Below are positions 25,869-35,581 of a DNA stretch of 64,000 nucleotides, piece after piece. How positions within the stretch are numbered: the first letter of the stretch is position 1; every line of letters begins with the position of its first letter. The stretch is from Candidatus Brevundimonas colombiensis (GTDB lineage: Bacteria > Pseudomonadota > Alphaproteobacteria > Caulobacterales > Caulobacteraceae): contig CP119326.1 in the NCBI GenBank assembly GCA_029202665.1, positions 2,728,001 through 2,792,000 on the forward strand. Reading direction: 5' to 3'. The position numbers and the translations under genes were made by a program. The notes under the pieces are model-generated. The model was given only the letters and a program-made list of their open reading frames with translations, was not told the DNA's origin and searched no databases.

Positions 25869-27608
25869 CGCTGCGTCCGCCGTCGATGTCGCCCGGTGAA
25901 GCGCGTCGTACAGCCGCTTGGGCTCCAAAGGCTTCGGCAGCCAATCGGTCATGCCGGCGGCGTAACAGGCGTCCACCTGTTCGGCCTCGGTGCCGGCGCT
26001 GAAGCCGATCACCGGCACGGCCGCGTTCAGGCCGCCGGCGGCGCGCAGGCGGCGCGTCGTTTCATTGCCGTCGATGCCCGGCATGTTGACGTCCATCAGC
26101 ACCACGTCGAACGTCCGCTCCGCCAGCAGCGACAAGGCCAGGTTCCCGTCCGAAGCGGTGGCCAGATCGACCTCCAGCGGCTGCAGAACCAGGGCGATGG
26201 TGCGGCGATTGATCTCGTGGTCGTCGACGGCCAGGACGCGGATGCGCCGCGCCAGGGTCGGCGCCGCGCCCTCGAAGCCGTCGTTAGCTTCCGTGGGCTG
26301 GCCCGCCGGCAGATCGACGCACAGGGTAAAGGCCGCACCCTGGCCTGGCGCGCTCCGCACCGTCAGGTCGCCGCCCATCAGCCGCGCCAACTCGCGGCTC
26401 ACTGTCAGCCCCAACCCCGTCCCGCCATAGGTGCGCGCCACCTCGGCGGACCCTTGCGCGAACGGCGAAAACAGCCGGTTCATGGCTTCCGGGGTGATGC
26501 CTGGACCCTGATCCACGACGGTCAGGGTCAGGCGATGCCCGTCATCGCCGCGTGGCGCAGCGGCCTCCAGGCGGATCACGCCGGCGGGCGTAAACTTGAC
26601 GGCGTTGGACACCAGGTTGTTGATGATCTGGCGCAGGCGATAGGGATCACCCCGCAGCCAGACGGCTTCGCTGTGATCCACCGCCGACTCCAGCACAAGC
26701 CCCTTTTCGGCGGCCGTCGCAGTCCAGAATTTGGCGGCGCCGCGCATGAATTCGCCCAGCTCGAAGTCCCGGCTCTCGATCGCCATCGCCCCTGCCTCCA
26801 TCTTGGAGTGATCCAGCAGGTCGTTCAGCATGCCCGTCATTAGACGCCCGGCGTCGATGATCAGTTCGGCGGTCTCTTCCCGCTTTTCAGGCAGTTTGCC
26901 GTCGCGGATGACATGGGCCCCGGCCAGGATGGCGCTGACCGGCGTGCGCAGTTCATGACTGACGATGGCGGCCATGGCGGCGCGGTCGGCCATGGCGCCC
27001 TGTGCCTGTTCCAACCGTTGTTCGGCCTCGGCGCGCGACCGAACTTCGGCCTGCCGGGTATGATAGACGCGCCAATAGATGTTCAGCATCATGCCCGCGA
27101 AGAGAACGGCGGACAGGGTCATGACGGCCACGCCGCGGGTATCGCCCTGGATCAGCTTGACCACCGGCATCAGCGCCAGGAACAGCAGATAAGGCCCGCC
27201 GCCGATGAAGAACAGGGCGCGGGATCCGATGCCCGAAGCGACATTGGTCAGCAGCCCCCCAGCCAGTGTCAGAGCCGCCAGGGTCACCAGCGCGGGATGG
27301 TTGGTCGTCCAGATGATCAATGCCATCCCGCCGAACAACGTCGCCATCAAGGTCGTGGAACTCAGCGCCAGAAGAATCGCGAGCCGATCCGTCGATGGCG
27401 TCGCACGCCGAAAAGGCGCCATCGCCAAAAGCTCGAACCCCTGGACCATCAGCGTGACGGTCAGCCAGAGCGGAATCCACCCCGCCATGCCGCCGCTATT
27501 GAGGGCCCAGGCCATAACGGCGGCCAACAACAGACGCACGGGCGTCTGTTTGACGCGCTCCTTGGCGCTGCCCGCCAGGACCGGTCCCATAGTGTCCAGA
27601 AATGTCAT
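25830..27608 (-). CDS. Membrane hybrid histidine kinase
   Basis: 592 residues. About six membrane helices (20-180) form the sensor, with no extended periplasmic loop. Then a short coiled coil, HisKA with the phospho-accepting His in IVSHELRTPVSA (about 217), HATPase with NNLVSNAVKFTP, DQGPGITPEAMNRLFSPF and GGTGLGLTVSRELA, and a C-terminal receiver (VLAVDDHEINRRTIALVL, phospho-Asp in VVLMDVNMPG). No Hpt or response-regulator gene is beside it. A candidate EcfG promoter lies 44-68 bp upstream, suggesting stress induction. Confidence 0.93.
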   Translation of the reverse strand: MTFLDTMGPVLAGSAKERVKQTPVRLLLAAVMAWALNSGGMAGWIPLWLTVTLMVQGFELLAMAPFRRATPSTDRLAILLALSSTTLMATLFGGMALIIWTTNHPALVTLAALTLAGGLLTNVASGIGSRALFFIGGGPYLLFLALMPVVKLIQGDTRGVAVMTLSAVLFAGMMLNIYWRVYHTRQAEVRSRAEAEQRLEQAQGAMADRAAMAAIVSHELRTPVSAILAGAHVIRDGKLPEKREETAELIIDAGRLMTGMLNDLLDHSKMEAGAMAIESRDFELGEFMRGAAKFWTATAAEKGLVLESAVDHSEAVWLRGDPYRLRQIINNLVSNAVKFTPAGVIRLEAAAPRGDDGHRLTLTVVDQGPGITPEAMNRLFSPFAQGSAEVARTYGGTGLGLTVSRELARLMGGDLTVRSAPGQGAAFTLCVDLPAGQPTEANDGFEGAAPTLARRIRVLAVDDHEINRRTIALVLQPLEVDLATASDGNLALSLLAERTFDVVLMDVNMPGIDGNETTRRLRAAGGLNAAVPVIGFSAGTEAEQVDACYAAGMTDWLPKPLEPKRLYDALHRATSTADAASAAGGEPGAKAA

Positions 27609-27651
27609 GACGCCCCCATCATATCCAACCTTAAGGTTAGAGGACGAACAG

Positions 27652-27676
27652 GACGTAAATCCCTAGGGGTTGTTCC
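27652..27676 (-). promoter_or_regulatory. Candidate EcfG (SigT-type) promoter for the hybrid kinase
   Basis: Minus-strand GGAAC, 16 bases, CGTC. The alphaproteobacterial general-stress sigma factor recognises GGAAC-N16/17-CGTT; only the last base differs. The element ends 43 bases before the kinase ATG, a normal leader length. Confidence 0.5.
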
Positions 27677-27749
27677 CTATGACAGCGTTTACCCTTTGGC
27701 GTGTCGCGTGACGGCAAAAGACGGTCAGTAGCGTCGCGTAGAGTTCCCT

Positions 27750-27786
27750 AACGCCGCAGGCCGCACGGCCTGCGGCGTTTTCTTAG
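27750..27786 (+). terminator. Plus-strand intrinsic terminator with no known upstream gene
   Basis: Perfect 13-bp stem (AACGCCGCAGGCC and complement), GCAC loop and TTTTCTT tract reading on the plus strand. On the minus strand, after gmk, the hairpin is followed by AGGGAAC, not T-rich, so it is a poor gmk terminator. No plus-strand gene lies between 27609 and here, so it may end a small RNA. Confidence 0.65.
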
Positions 27787-28424
27787 ACGGCTTCGCGCAG
27801 CAGGGCGGCCTTGTAATCGCCGACCCACAGGTTCCTGAACCGGCGCGAGCGCTCCGCATGATAGATGTGGGCCAGTTCGGCGTAGGATCGGTCGAAATCC
27901 TCGTTGACCAGCACATAGTCGAAGGCGTCGCAGTGTTCGATCTCGCCCTTGGCATTGGCGACGCGGCGTTCGATCACGTCCTCAGCGTCCTGCGAACGCG
28001 TCACCAGACGACGACGCAATTCTTCCAGGCTGGGCGGCAGGATAAACACGCGTACGGCGTCCTCAGGGCATTTCTCCGCCACATCGCGCGCGCCCTGCCA
28101 GTCGATGTCGAACAGCACATCGCGCCCCTCGGCCAAGGCCCGGTCCACCGGAGCGCGTGGGCTGCCGTAGCGATTGCCGTGCACGTCGGCCCATTCCAGG
28201 AAGGCGTCCTCGTCGATCAGTCGCTGAAAGGCGTCGCGGCCCACAAAATGATAGTCGCGGCCGTCCACTTCGCCCGGACGTATGCCGCGCGTGGTCATGG
28301 AAACGGAAAGCTCCAGCCCCCCGTGGTCCGCCATCAGTCGGCGGCACAGCGACGTCTTGCCGGCGCCCGAGGGGCTGGCGACGATCAGGAGGACGCCCCG
28401 GCGGGGCGTGCGTTCATTCGACAT
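27783..28424 (-). CDS. gmk: Guanylate kinase
   Basis: 213 residues. Phosphorylates GMP to GDP. P-loop SPSGAGKTSL at about 17-26, the GMP-binding TRGIRPGEVDGRDYHFVGR, and the lid with RLVTRSQDAEDVIERR. Start at 28424 (MSNERTPRRG) overlaps the end of yicC by 11 bases. The yicC-gmk order is widely conserved. Confidence 0.97.
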   Translation of the reverse strand: MSNERTPRRGVLLIVASPSGAGKTSLCRRLMADHGGLELSVSMTTRGIRPGEVDGRDYHFVGRDAFQRLIDEDAFLEWADVHGNRYGSPRAPVDRALAEGRDVLFDIDWQGARDVAEKCPEDAVRVFILPPSLEELRRRLVTRSQDAEDVIERRVANAKGEIEHCDAFDYVLVNEDFDRSYAELAHIYHAERSRRFRNLWVGDYKAALLREAV

Positions 28425-29298
28425 TCTGGACCTGCTCACGCAACTGTTCGATGACGGCCTTGAGCTCCAGGCCGATTCCGGTGAGCGCGGTCGTAGCGGA
28501 TTTCGAGCAGAGGGTGTTCGCCTCTCTCATGAATTCCTGCATCAGGAAGTCGAGTTTCCGCCCGGCTGGCGCCGAGGCCACAAGCTGGCGCGCCGCCGCG
28601 ACATGGGCGGTCAGCCGATCCAGCTCCTCGCGCACGTCGGCCTTGGCGGCCAGGACGGCGGCCTCCAGGAAAATCCGCTCGTCCAGGCCAGGCGCATCCG
28701 GCGCCAATTCCGTGATGCGGCGTGTGAACCGCTCGCGGATCGTCTCGACCTGAGCGGCCGCCTCGCCTTCGGCCTGGGCCGTCAGGGCTTCGATCCGGGC
28801 GATGAACGCCTCCAGCACCGGCGCCAGAAGCGCGCCCTCCTGCCGGCGCGACGCCTTCAGGGCGTCCAGCGCCTGCTCGACCGTGCGGGTCATGGCGGCT
28901 TCCAGAACCGTCCGCGCCGCGGGATCGTCTACGTCTTCTGGGGCCTCGATCACGCCGCGCAAGGCCAGCAGGCCGTCCGCAGACGGCGGCGTCGCCCCGT
29001 CCTCGGCCAGTTCGTTGGCCAGGGTCAGATAGCGCGCCAGGACCGCCGCATTGATGGCGACCGAGGCTTCGCCGTCATCGGTGCGTTTCCCCTGCAGACC
29101 GATGCTGACCTGACCGCGTGCGAACCGCGTCTGCCCGGCCGCCTTGGCCGCCCGTTCGACGGCGTCGAATCCATTCGGTCCGCGGAACCGGATCTCCAGA
29201 TTGCGGCCGTTGACCGAGCGCGCCTCGACCGACCAGGTCCAGCCTTCGCCCGCGCCTTCCGCACGGCCGAAGCCGGTCATGCCCGACAGCACGGTCAT
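28414..29298 (-). CDS. yicC: YicC/YloC family endoribonuclease
   Basis: 294 residues. N-terminal SGMTGFGRAEG with the RSVNGRNLEIRFR segment, an Ala/Glu-rich helical middle, and C-terminal DFLMQEFMREANTLCSKSAT, both family hallmarks. E. coli YicC is an endoribonuclease affecting RyhB sRNA. Placed between mltG (ATGA overlap) and gmk, the usual neighbours. Confidence 0.93.
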   Translation of the reverse strand: MTVLSGMTGFGRAEGAGEGWTWSVEARSVNGRNLEIRFRGPNGFDAVERAAKAAGQTRFARGQVSIGLQGKRTDDGEASVAINAAVLARYLTLANELAEDGATPPSADGLLALRGVIEAPEDVDDPAARTVLEAAMTRTVEQALDALKASRRQEGALLAPVLEAFIARIEALTAQAEGEAAAQVETIRERFTRRITELAPDAPGLDERIFLEAAVLAAKADVREELDRLTAHVAAARQLVASAPAGRKLDFLMQEFMREANTLCSKSATTALTGIGLELKAVIEQLREQVQNVE

Positions 29299-30449
29299 CT
29301 CGCCCCCTGACTGGCGCCGGGCGGCAAGGTGATGGTCGCCTGACCGGTCGCAGGTTGTTCGGCCGGCGGCGTCATCGGCGCCGGGTTCGCGCCCGGCGCG
29401 ACCGGCGCGGGCGCTTCGGGCGGCAAACCGGCCTTCTGGCGCTCGATCTGACGCCAGCGGGCCACATTCTGCTGATGTTCCTCATAGGTCAGGGCGAAGG
29501 CGTGGCCGCCCGATCCGTCCGCGACGAAGAAGAGCGCGGGGTCCGCTGGCGGATTCAGCACGGCCTTCAGCGCATCCACGCCGGGATTGGCGATCGGCGA
29601 CGGCGGCAGGCCGTTGATCTGATAGGTGTTCCACGGCGTCGCAGCCAACAGCTCAGAGCGTCGGATGCCACGTCCCAGGGGCCGCCCCTTGGTGATGCCG
29701 TAAACGATGGTCGGATCGCTTTCCAACCGCATTCCGGCGCGCAGTCGGTTGGAGAAGACCGCCGCCACGCGCGGCCGCTCCGCCGCAAGGGCGGTTTCCT
29801 TTTCAACGATGGAGGCCAGAACGACCGCCTCTTCCGCCGTGCGCGCCACGGTCGCGGGCGAACGCTGGCTCCACAACAGGCGCAGGTTCTCGGTCGCCGC
29901 ACGCTGCATCCGGTCGATCACCGACTGGCGGGTATCGCCGCGCGCGACCTCGTAGGTGTCAGGCCACAGGCTGCCTTCGGCGGGGGTCTTCTCGACCGTG
30001 CCGATCAGGACCGGCTCCTTGTTCAGGATGTCGATGGCCTGAAGCGACGACCAGCCTTCGGGCAGGGTCACGAAATGGCGCACCACCCGCCCCTCGACCA
30101 GCAGGTTCAACACTCCGGCCAGGGACATGCCCGAGGGCACCTCGTATTCTCCGGCCCTCAAACGACGGTCCGCCCCGGTCAGGGTCGCCGCTGCGCGGAA
30201 CAGATCGGTCGAACGGATCACCCCCTCGGCCTTCATCTTGGCGGCTATGGCCGAGACGCCGGAACCGCTGGCCAGGGTCACGACCGTCTTGTCGCCCTGC
30301 CGCGCCGCCGGGCCGGGCGCGTAATAGACGGCCCAGACCGCGATCAGCGCCACCAGCAGGAACAGGCCGAAGGTCGCCGATGCGGTCAGCAGCGAGACCG
30401 TGAACCCCGACCGTCCGTCCGACTTTTCGACCCGTTCCCGTCCGAACAC
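29295..30449 (-). CDS. mltG: Endolytic murein transglycosylase MltG
   Basis: 384 residues from a GTG directly after the fabF stop, with AAGAAGG eight bases upstream. One N-terminal membrane helix (about 18-42), a LysM-like domain (SGVSAIAAKMKAEGVIRS), then the YceG catalytic domain: the Glu in ASIVEKETALAAERP, VAAVFSNRLRAGMRLESDPT and GLPPSPIANPG. It cuts nascent peptidoglycan strands in the periplasm. The last 50 residues are a Pro/Ala-rich tail, longer than in E. coli. Confidence 0.95.
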   Translation of the reverse strand: MFGRERVEKSDGRSGFTVSLLTASATFGLFLLVALIAVWAVYYAPGPAARQGDKTVVTLASGSGVSAIAAKMKAEGVIRSTDLFRAAATLTGADRRLRAGEYEVPSGMSLAGVLNLLVEGRVVRHFVTLPEGWSSLQAIDILNKEPVLIGTVEKTPAEGSLWPDTYEVARGDTRQSVIDRMQRAATENLRLLWSQRSPATVARTAEEAVVLASIVEKETALAAERPRVAAVFSNRLRAGMRLESDPTIVYGITKGRPLGRGIRRSELLAATPWNTYQINGLPPSPIANPGVDALKAVLNPPADPALFFVADGSGGHAFALTYEEHQQNVARWRQIERQKAGLPPEAPAPVAPGANPAPMTPPAEQPATGQATITLPPGASQGAR

Positions 30450-31721
<1,272 letters not shown>

Positions 31722-31792
31722 GGTGCGTGCTCCTTCAGCTCCAAACCTTCCCTTGCGGAATCACATGAGGATTCGTCTGGGTCAGAAACAGT

Positions 31793-31845
31793 AAAGGCCG
31801 CCGGGCCTCTCCGCTAGGAGCGCCGGGCGGCCTTTTGAACCGTCA
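31793..31845 (-). terminator. Hairpin between acpP and fabF
   Basis: Inverted repeat AAGGCCGCC with GGCGGCCTT around a GC-rich loop, followed on the minus strand by TTTACTG. It could partly terminate after acpP, giving more acpP than fabF mRNA, a common need since ACP is abundant. T-tract is short. Confidence 0.55.
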
Positions 31846-31874
31846 GCCTTTCGGCTTTCCGTCGGGGGCTGGGA

Positions 31875-32114
31875 TCAGCCGGCCGACTTTTCGTCGATGA
31901 ACTTGACCGCATCGCCGACCGTCTGGATGTGCTCGGCGGCGTCATCCGGGATCTCGATGTCGAATTCTTCTTCGAAGGCCATCACCAGCTCGACGTTGTC
32001 GAGCGAGTCGGCGCCCAGGTCGTCGATGAAGCTGGCCTTTTCCGTGACCTTGTCCGGATCGGCGTCCAGATGGTCGATGACGATCTTGCGAACGCGCTCG
32101 AGGGTGTCGGACAT
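31875..32114 (-). CDS. acpP: Acyl carrier protein
   Basis: 79 residues, acidic. Carries growing acyl chains on 4'-phosphopantetheine attached to the Ser of GADSLDNVEL. The N-terminal MSDTLERVRKIVIDHL and the DAAEHIQTVGDAVKFIDE helix are typical. Start at 32114 has an AGAG upstream; the longer in-frame extension is intergenic. Between fabG and fabF, the standard position. Confidence 0.98.
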   Translation of the reverse strand: MSDTLERVRKIVIDHLDADPDKVTEKASFIDDLGADSLDNVELVMAFEEEFDIEIPDDAAEHIQTVGDAVKFIDEKSAG

Positions 32115-32293
32115 CAGTGTCTCTCTGCCTGTTTGAAATCGCCGTAGAGGCGGGGGTAGCTCGGAAATCGCCGTCTCACGGCAGCGAAGGCGACGCAAGC
32201 TCGAAAGCCTGAACCGCCGTCGCACCCAGCCCTTTAGCACAGGCTTTCGGGCTGGAAATAGCCTGTTGCGCGTCGTGATGACGGCGGACGGCC

Positions 32294-33034
32294 TTAAATC
32301 ATCGCCATTCCGCCGTTCACGTGCAGGGTTTGGCCTGTCACATAGGCGGCTTCGTTGGACGACAGATAGACGGCGGCGGCGGCGATCTCGTCGCCCGTGC
32401 CCAGCCGGCCGGCGGGAATACGACCCAGGATGGCCTCGCGCTGCTGGTCGTTCAGCACGTCGGTCATCGGCGAGGCGATGAAGCCCGGCGCGATGCAGTT
32501 GACGGTGATCCCGCGGGAACCGACCTCCTGCGCCAGCGACTTGGAAAAGCCGATCATCCCGGCCTTGGACGCCGAATAGTTGGTCTGGCCCGGATTGCCG
32601 GTCACGCCCACCACCGAGGTCACGCCGATGATTCGCCCCGAACGGCGCTTCATCATTCCCTTCACCGCCGCGCGGGTCAGGCGGAAATAGGATTCCAGAT
32701 TGATCTGGATCACCGACTGGAAGTCCTCGTCCTTCATCCGCATCAGCAGGCCGTCCTTGGTGATGCCGGCGTTGGCCACCAGGATGTCCAGCGGCGACCC
32801 CGCCGCCGTCTCGGCCGCGTTCACCAAATTATCGACCGACTCGGGGTCCGACAGGTTCGCCGTGGCGAAATGGGCGCGCTCACCCAACTCATTGGCCAGA
32901 TTCGCCAGCACGGCCTCGCGCGTGCCCGACAGCACCACCGTCGCGCCTTGCGCATGCAGCGCCCGCGCCACAGCCCCGCCGATCCCGCCCGTCGCGCCAG
33001 TCACCAGCGCGGTCTTGCCCGCAAGATTGAACAT
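32294..33034 (-). CDS. fabG: 3-oxoacyl-ACP reductase FabG
   Basis: 246 residues, short-chain dehydrogenase reducing 3-oxoacyl-ACP with NADPH. TGATGGIGGAVA cofactor loop at 14-25, NAGITKDGLLMRM, catalytic Ser in GVTSVVG, and the YSASKAG Tyr/Lys pair. The C-terminal HVNGGMAMI is typical of FabG. A REPIN-like element separates it from fabD. Confidence 0.97.
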   Translation of the reverse strand: MFNLAGKTALVTGATGGIGGAVARALHAQGATVVLSGTREAVLANLANELGERAHFATANLSDPESVDNLVNAAETAAGSPLDILVANAGITKDGLLMRMKDEDFQSVIQINLESYFRLTRAAVKGMMKRRSGRIIGVTSVVGVTGNPGQTNYSASKAGMIGFSKSLAQEVGSRGITVNCIAPGFIASPMTDVLNDQQREAILGRIPAGRLGTGDEIAAAAVYLSSNEAAYVTGQTLHVNGGMAMI

Positions 33035-33051
33035 TCGTCCTGTCCTTTTTC

Positions 33052-33171
33052 CGTCATCCTCGGGTTTGACCCGAGGATCAGGCGCCGTGCGACGCCGATG
33101 TCTATGTCAGCGCTCGCTCTCAGCGCCGAAGTGCGGATGGTCCGATCCTCGGGTCAAGCCCGAGGATGACG
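33052..33171. repeat. REPIN-like inverted repeat element, copy 1
   Basis: Two 28-bp arms in inverted orientation, 33052-33079 and 33144-33171. Each arm is itself a hairpin (TCCTCGGG, five bases, CCCGAGGA). The arms match each other and those of the copy at 46601-46708 with one or two mismatches. The 64-bp middle is less conserved. The element fills the gap between fabD and fabG and would fold in their mRNA. Confidence 0.85.
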
Positions 33172-33183
33172 GCGTATGCGTGT

Positions 33184-34128
33184 TCAGACGCCCTTGGCGA
33201 ATGCTTCCAGATCTTCCGGCGTGTTCAGCGGCAGGCTCTCGACGTCCGGCGCGATACGTTTGGCCATGCCGGTCAGCACCTTGCCCGAGCCGATCTCGAC
33301 GAAGCGGGTCACGCCGCCTTCGCCTGCCATCCACTCCATGCTCTCGCGCCAGCGCACGCGGCCGGTGACCTGTTCGACCAGCAGGCGGCGGATGACGTCC
33401 GGGTCGCGCTCGGGGCGCGCCAGGACGTTGGCGATCACCGGCACGGCTGGCGCGACGATCTTTGCGTCCGCCAGAGCCTGGGCCATTTCGTCGGCGGCGG
33501 GCTGCATCAGCGGGCAGTGGAAGGGCGCCGAGACGTTCAGCGGGATCGCCCGCGCGCCCAGCTCCTTGGCCTTTTCGATGGCCCGGTCCACCGCCGCCTT
33601 GTCGCCCGAGATGACGATATTGCCGGCGTTGTTGTCGTTGGCGACCACGCAGACGCCCAGTTCGGCGCCCGCCGCCGCGGCCGCTTCGGCCAGGGCCAGA
33701 TCGGTCCTGGGGCCGATCAGCGAGGCCATCGCCCCCTGCCCCACCGGCACGGCGCGCTGCATGGCCTGACCGCGCAGCTTCAGCAGCCGCGCCGTATCCG
33801 ACAGGCTGATCGCGCCCGCCGCCGCCAGGGCCGAATACTCACCCAGCGAGTGACCGGCGACATAGGCCGCCTTCGCCACATCGAAGCCGAACTCGACCTT
33901 CAGCGCCCGGATCGCCGCCATGGACACCGCCATCAAGGCCGGCTGGGCGTTCTCGGTCAGGGTCAGCTGGTCCTCGGGGCCTTCACGCATCAGGACCGAA
34001 AGCTTCTGGCCCAGGGCCTCGTCCACCTCGGCGAAGACGTCGCGGGCGGATTGGAAGGCGTCCGCCAGCTGCGCGCCCATGCCGATCGCCTGGCTGCCCT
34101 GGCCCGGAAACAGAAGTGCGAGGGTCAT
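33184..34128 (-). CDS. fabD: Malonyl-CoA:ACP transacylase FabD
   Basis: 314 residues. Moves malonyl from CoA to ACP. LLFPGQGSQAIGMG at 5-18, active-site Ser in GHSLGEYSAL, the Arg in KLRGQAMQRAVPVGQGAM, and the catalytic His in SAPFHCPLMQPA. First gene of the fatty-acid block; 71 bp from the b561 gene upstream. Confidence 0.97.
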   Translation of the reverse strand: MTLALLFPGQGSQAIGMGAQLADAFQSARDVFAEVDEALGQKLSVLMREGPEDQLTLTENAQPALMAVSMAAIRALKVEFGFDVAKAAYVAGHSLGEYSALAAAGAISLSDTARLLKLRGQAMQRAVPVGQGAMASLIGPRTDLALAEAAAAAGAELGVCVVANDNNAGNIVISGDKAAVDRAIEKAKELGARAIPLNVSAPFHCPLMQPAADEMAQALADAKIVAPAVPVIANVLARPERDPDVIRRLLVEQVTGRVRWRESMEWMAGEGGVTRFVEIGSGKVLTGMAKRIAPDVESLPLNTPEDLEAFAKGV

Positions 34129-34199
34129 CGACCGCTCCCTGAATCGTTCATCAAGGCGCGGAGCCGTAAGCCCTCGCTTCCGTCAGGGCAAGCGTCGGT

Positions 34200-35513
34200 T
34201 CACGAGCCCCGCCGCGCGGAGACCTCGATCCGAACTCCGATCATTTTGGACACCCAATCCGCCGCCGCGTCCGAGGCCATGCCCAGATCCAGGGCCGTTC
34301 GATCCAGCTCCAAGGCGCCTTGGACCTTGGCCACACCGCCGGATTCGCTGAACCGGAACGGCAGGACCACCGGGATGGTCGTGGCCTTTATTCTGAGATC
34401 GCCCGCCGCCTCGTAACGGTCGCCGCCTAAGGACCGGAAGCGGGTCGCCTCGAACCGCGCGGTCGGATACTGCGCCGGGTCGAACCATTCCGCGCCCTGC
34501 AGCGACCCTTCCTGCGTCGGATCGCCCGTCCGCGCCGAAGCCGTCTGGACCAGGACCACGGCCTTCGATCCCGCCAGGTCCGACGGGTCGAACCAGACGT
34601 GACCCGTCCACTGGTCGAACCGGCCCTTGAAAGACTTGCCGGCGTGGGTTCCGGTGAAGGCGATGCTGGAGGCGGCCGGATCGATCGTCCAGGCCGCGGC
34701 CGTTCCGGGCGTGACGGGGGCTTCCTCGTTTGGCCGGGCGGCGGGAGCGGCGACCTTGGGCGTGATCTCGGCCAGCTGGCTGTCCGTCAAGGCATAGGGT
34801 CGTGCGGCGATGGCGCCGGCGAACGCGACCGCCAGCACCAGGGCGACGCCCGCCCCGCGTTCGGCCCAGACTGGCGACGGCGCCTGGGCGAGCGGCTCAT
34901 CCACCTGCCCGGGCTTGAGGCCGGGGACCATATGGCCCAGCACGCCGTCATTATCGACGAACTGATGCTTCAAGGCCGCCCCGACGTGCAGGGCGATCAG
35001 CACCACCGCGCCCCACGCCATCAGCGAATGAGCGCCCATGGCCTGGAAGGCCAGTGCCCGGCGCATCTGGATCGACAGGTCGGCCACGCCGGGCAGGTGC
35101 GGAATGGGAAAGAGGCCGAACCAACTGGTCGCCACTTCCAGCGCGCGATCCTGCGACACCGCCCAGCCGGCCGACACATACAGCCACCCCGTCAGCGGCA
35201 GCGCCAGCAACAGAGCATAGAAGGCCACATGGGTCGCGCCCGCCGCAAAGGCCTCCCATCGCTTCATCGTCGTCGGCAGGGCCGGCGGGCGATGGGTCAG
35301 CCGCCACAGAACCCGAACCGCCGTGAGCGCGAGGATCAGGAAACCGATCGACTTGTGAATCTGGAACACCCGATAGGCCAGGGCCTGGTGTTCCGGGTTT
35401 TCGATCGCCGACGTCATCCAGAGACCCATCGGGATCATCGACACGATCAGAAGCGCGATTGCCCAGTGCAGGGCGATGGCGACGGCGGAGTAGCGATTGC
35501 GGGTGCTGGACAT
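34200..35513 (-). CDS. Cytochrome b561 - YceI domain fusion protein
   Basis: 437 residues. Residues about 5-185 are a four-helix b561 domain (RYSAVAIALHWAIALLIVSM, FQIHKSIGFLILALTAVRVL, GAHSLMAWGAVVLIALHVGA) with His in positions expected for two b hemes. A further helix near 240 is followed by a YceI beta-barrel (WTIDPAASSIAFTGTHAGKS onward, to the end), a lipocalin-like isoprenoid-binding fold placed in the periplasm. The fusion suggests quinone or isoprenoid redox at the membrane. Start at 35513 chosen over a 20-residue basic extension. Confidence 0.9.
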   Translation of the reverse strand: MSSTRNRYSAVAIALHWAIALLIVSMIPMGLWMTSAIENPEHQALAYRVFQIHKSIGFLILALTAVRVLWRLTHRPPALPTTMKRWEAFAAGATHVAFYALLLALPLTGWLYVSAGWAVSQDRALEVATSWFGLFPIPHLPGVADLSIQMRRALAFQAMGAHSLMAWGAVVLIALHVGAALKHQFVDNDGVLGHMVPGLKPGQVDEPLAQAPSPVWAERGAGVALVLAVAFAGAIAARPYALTDSQLAEITPKVAAPAARPNEEAPVTPGTAAAWTIDPAASSIAFTGTHAGKSFKGRFDQWTGHVWFDPSDLAGSKAVVLVQTASARTGDPTQEGSLQGAEWFDPAQYPTARFEATRFRSLGGDRYEAAGDLRIKATTIPVVLPFRFSESGGVAKVQGALELDRTALDLGMASDAAADWVSKMIGVRIEVSARRGS

Positions 35514-35581
35514 GGAAAAACTCGAACTGGGGACGCAAAAAAGGGCGGCGAACCGATCGCCGCCCCTTCTCATCTCGGAAC

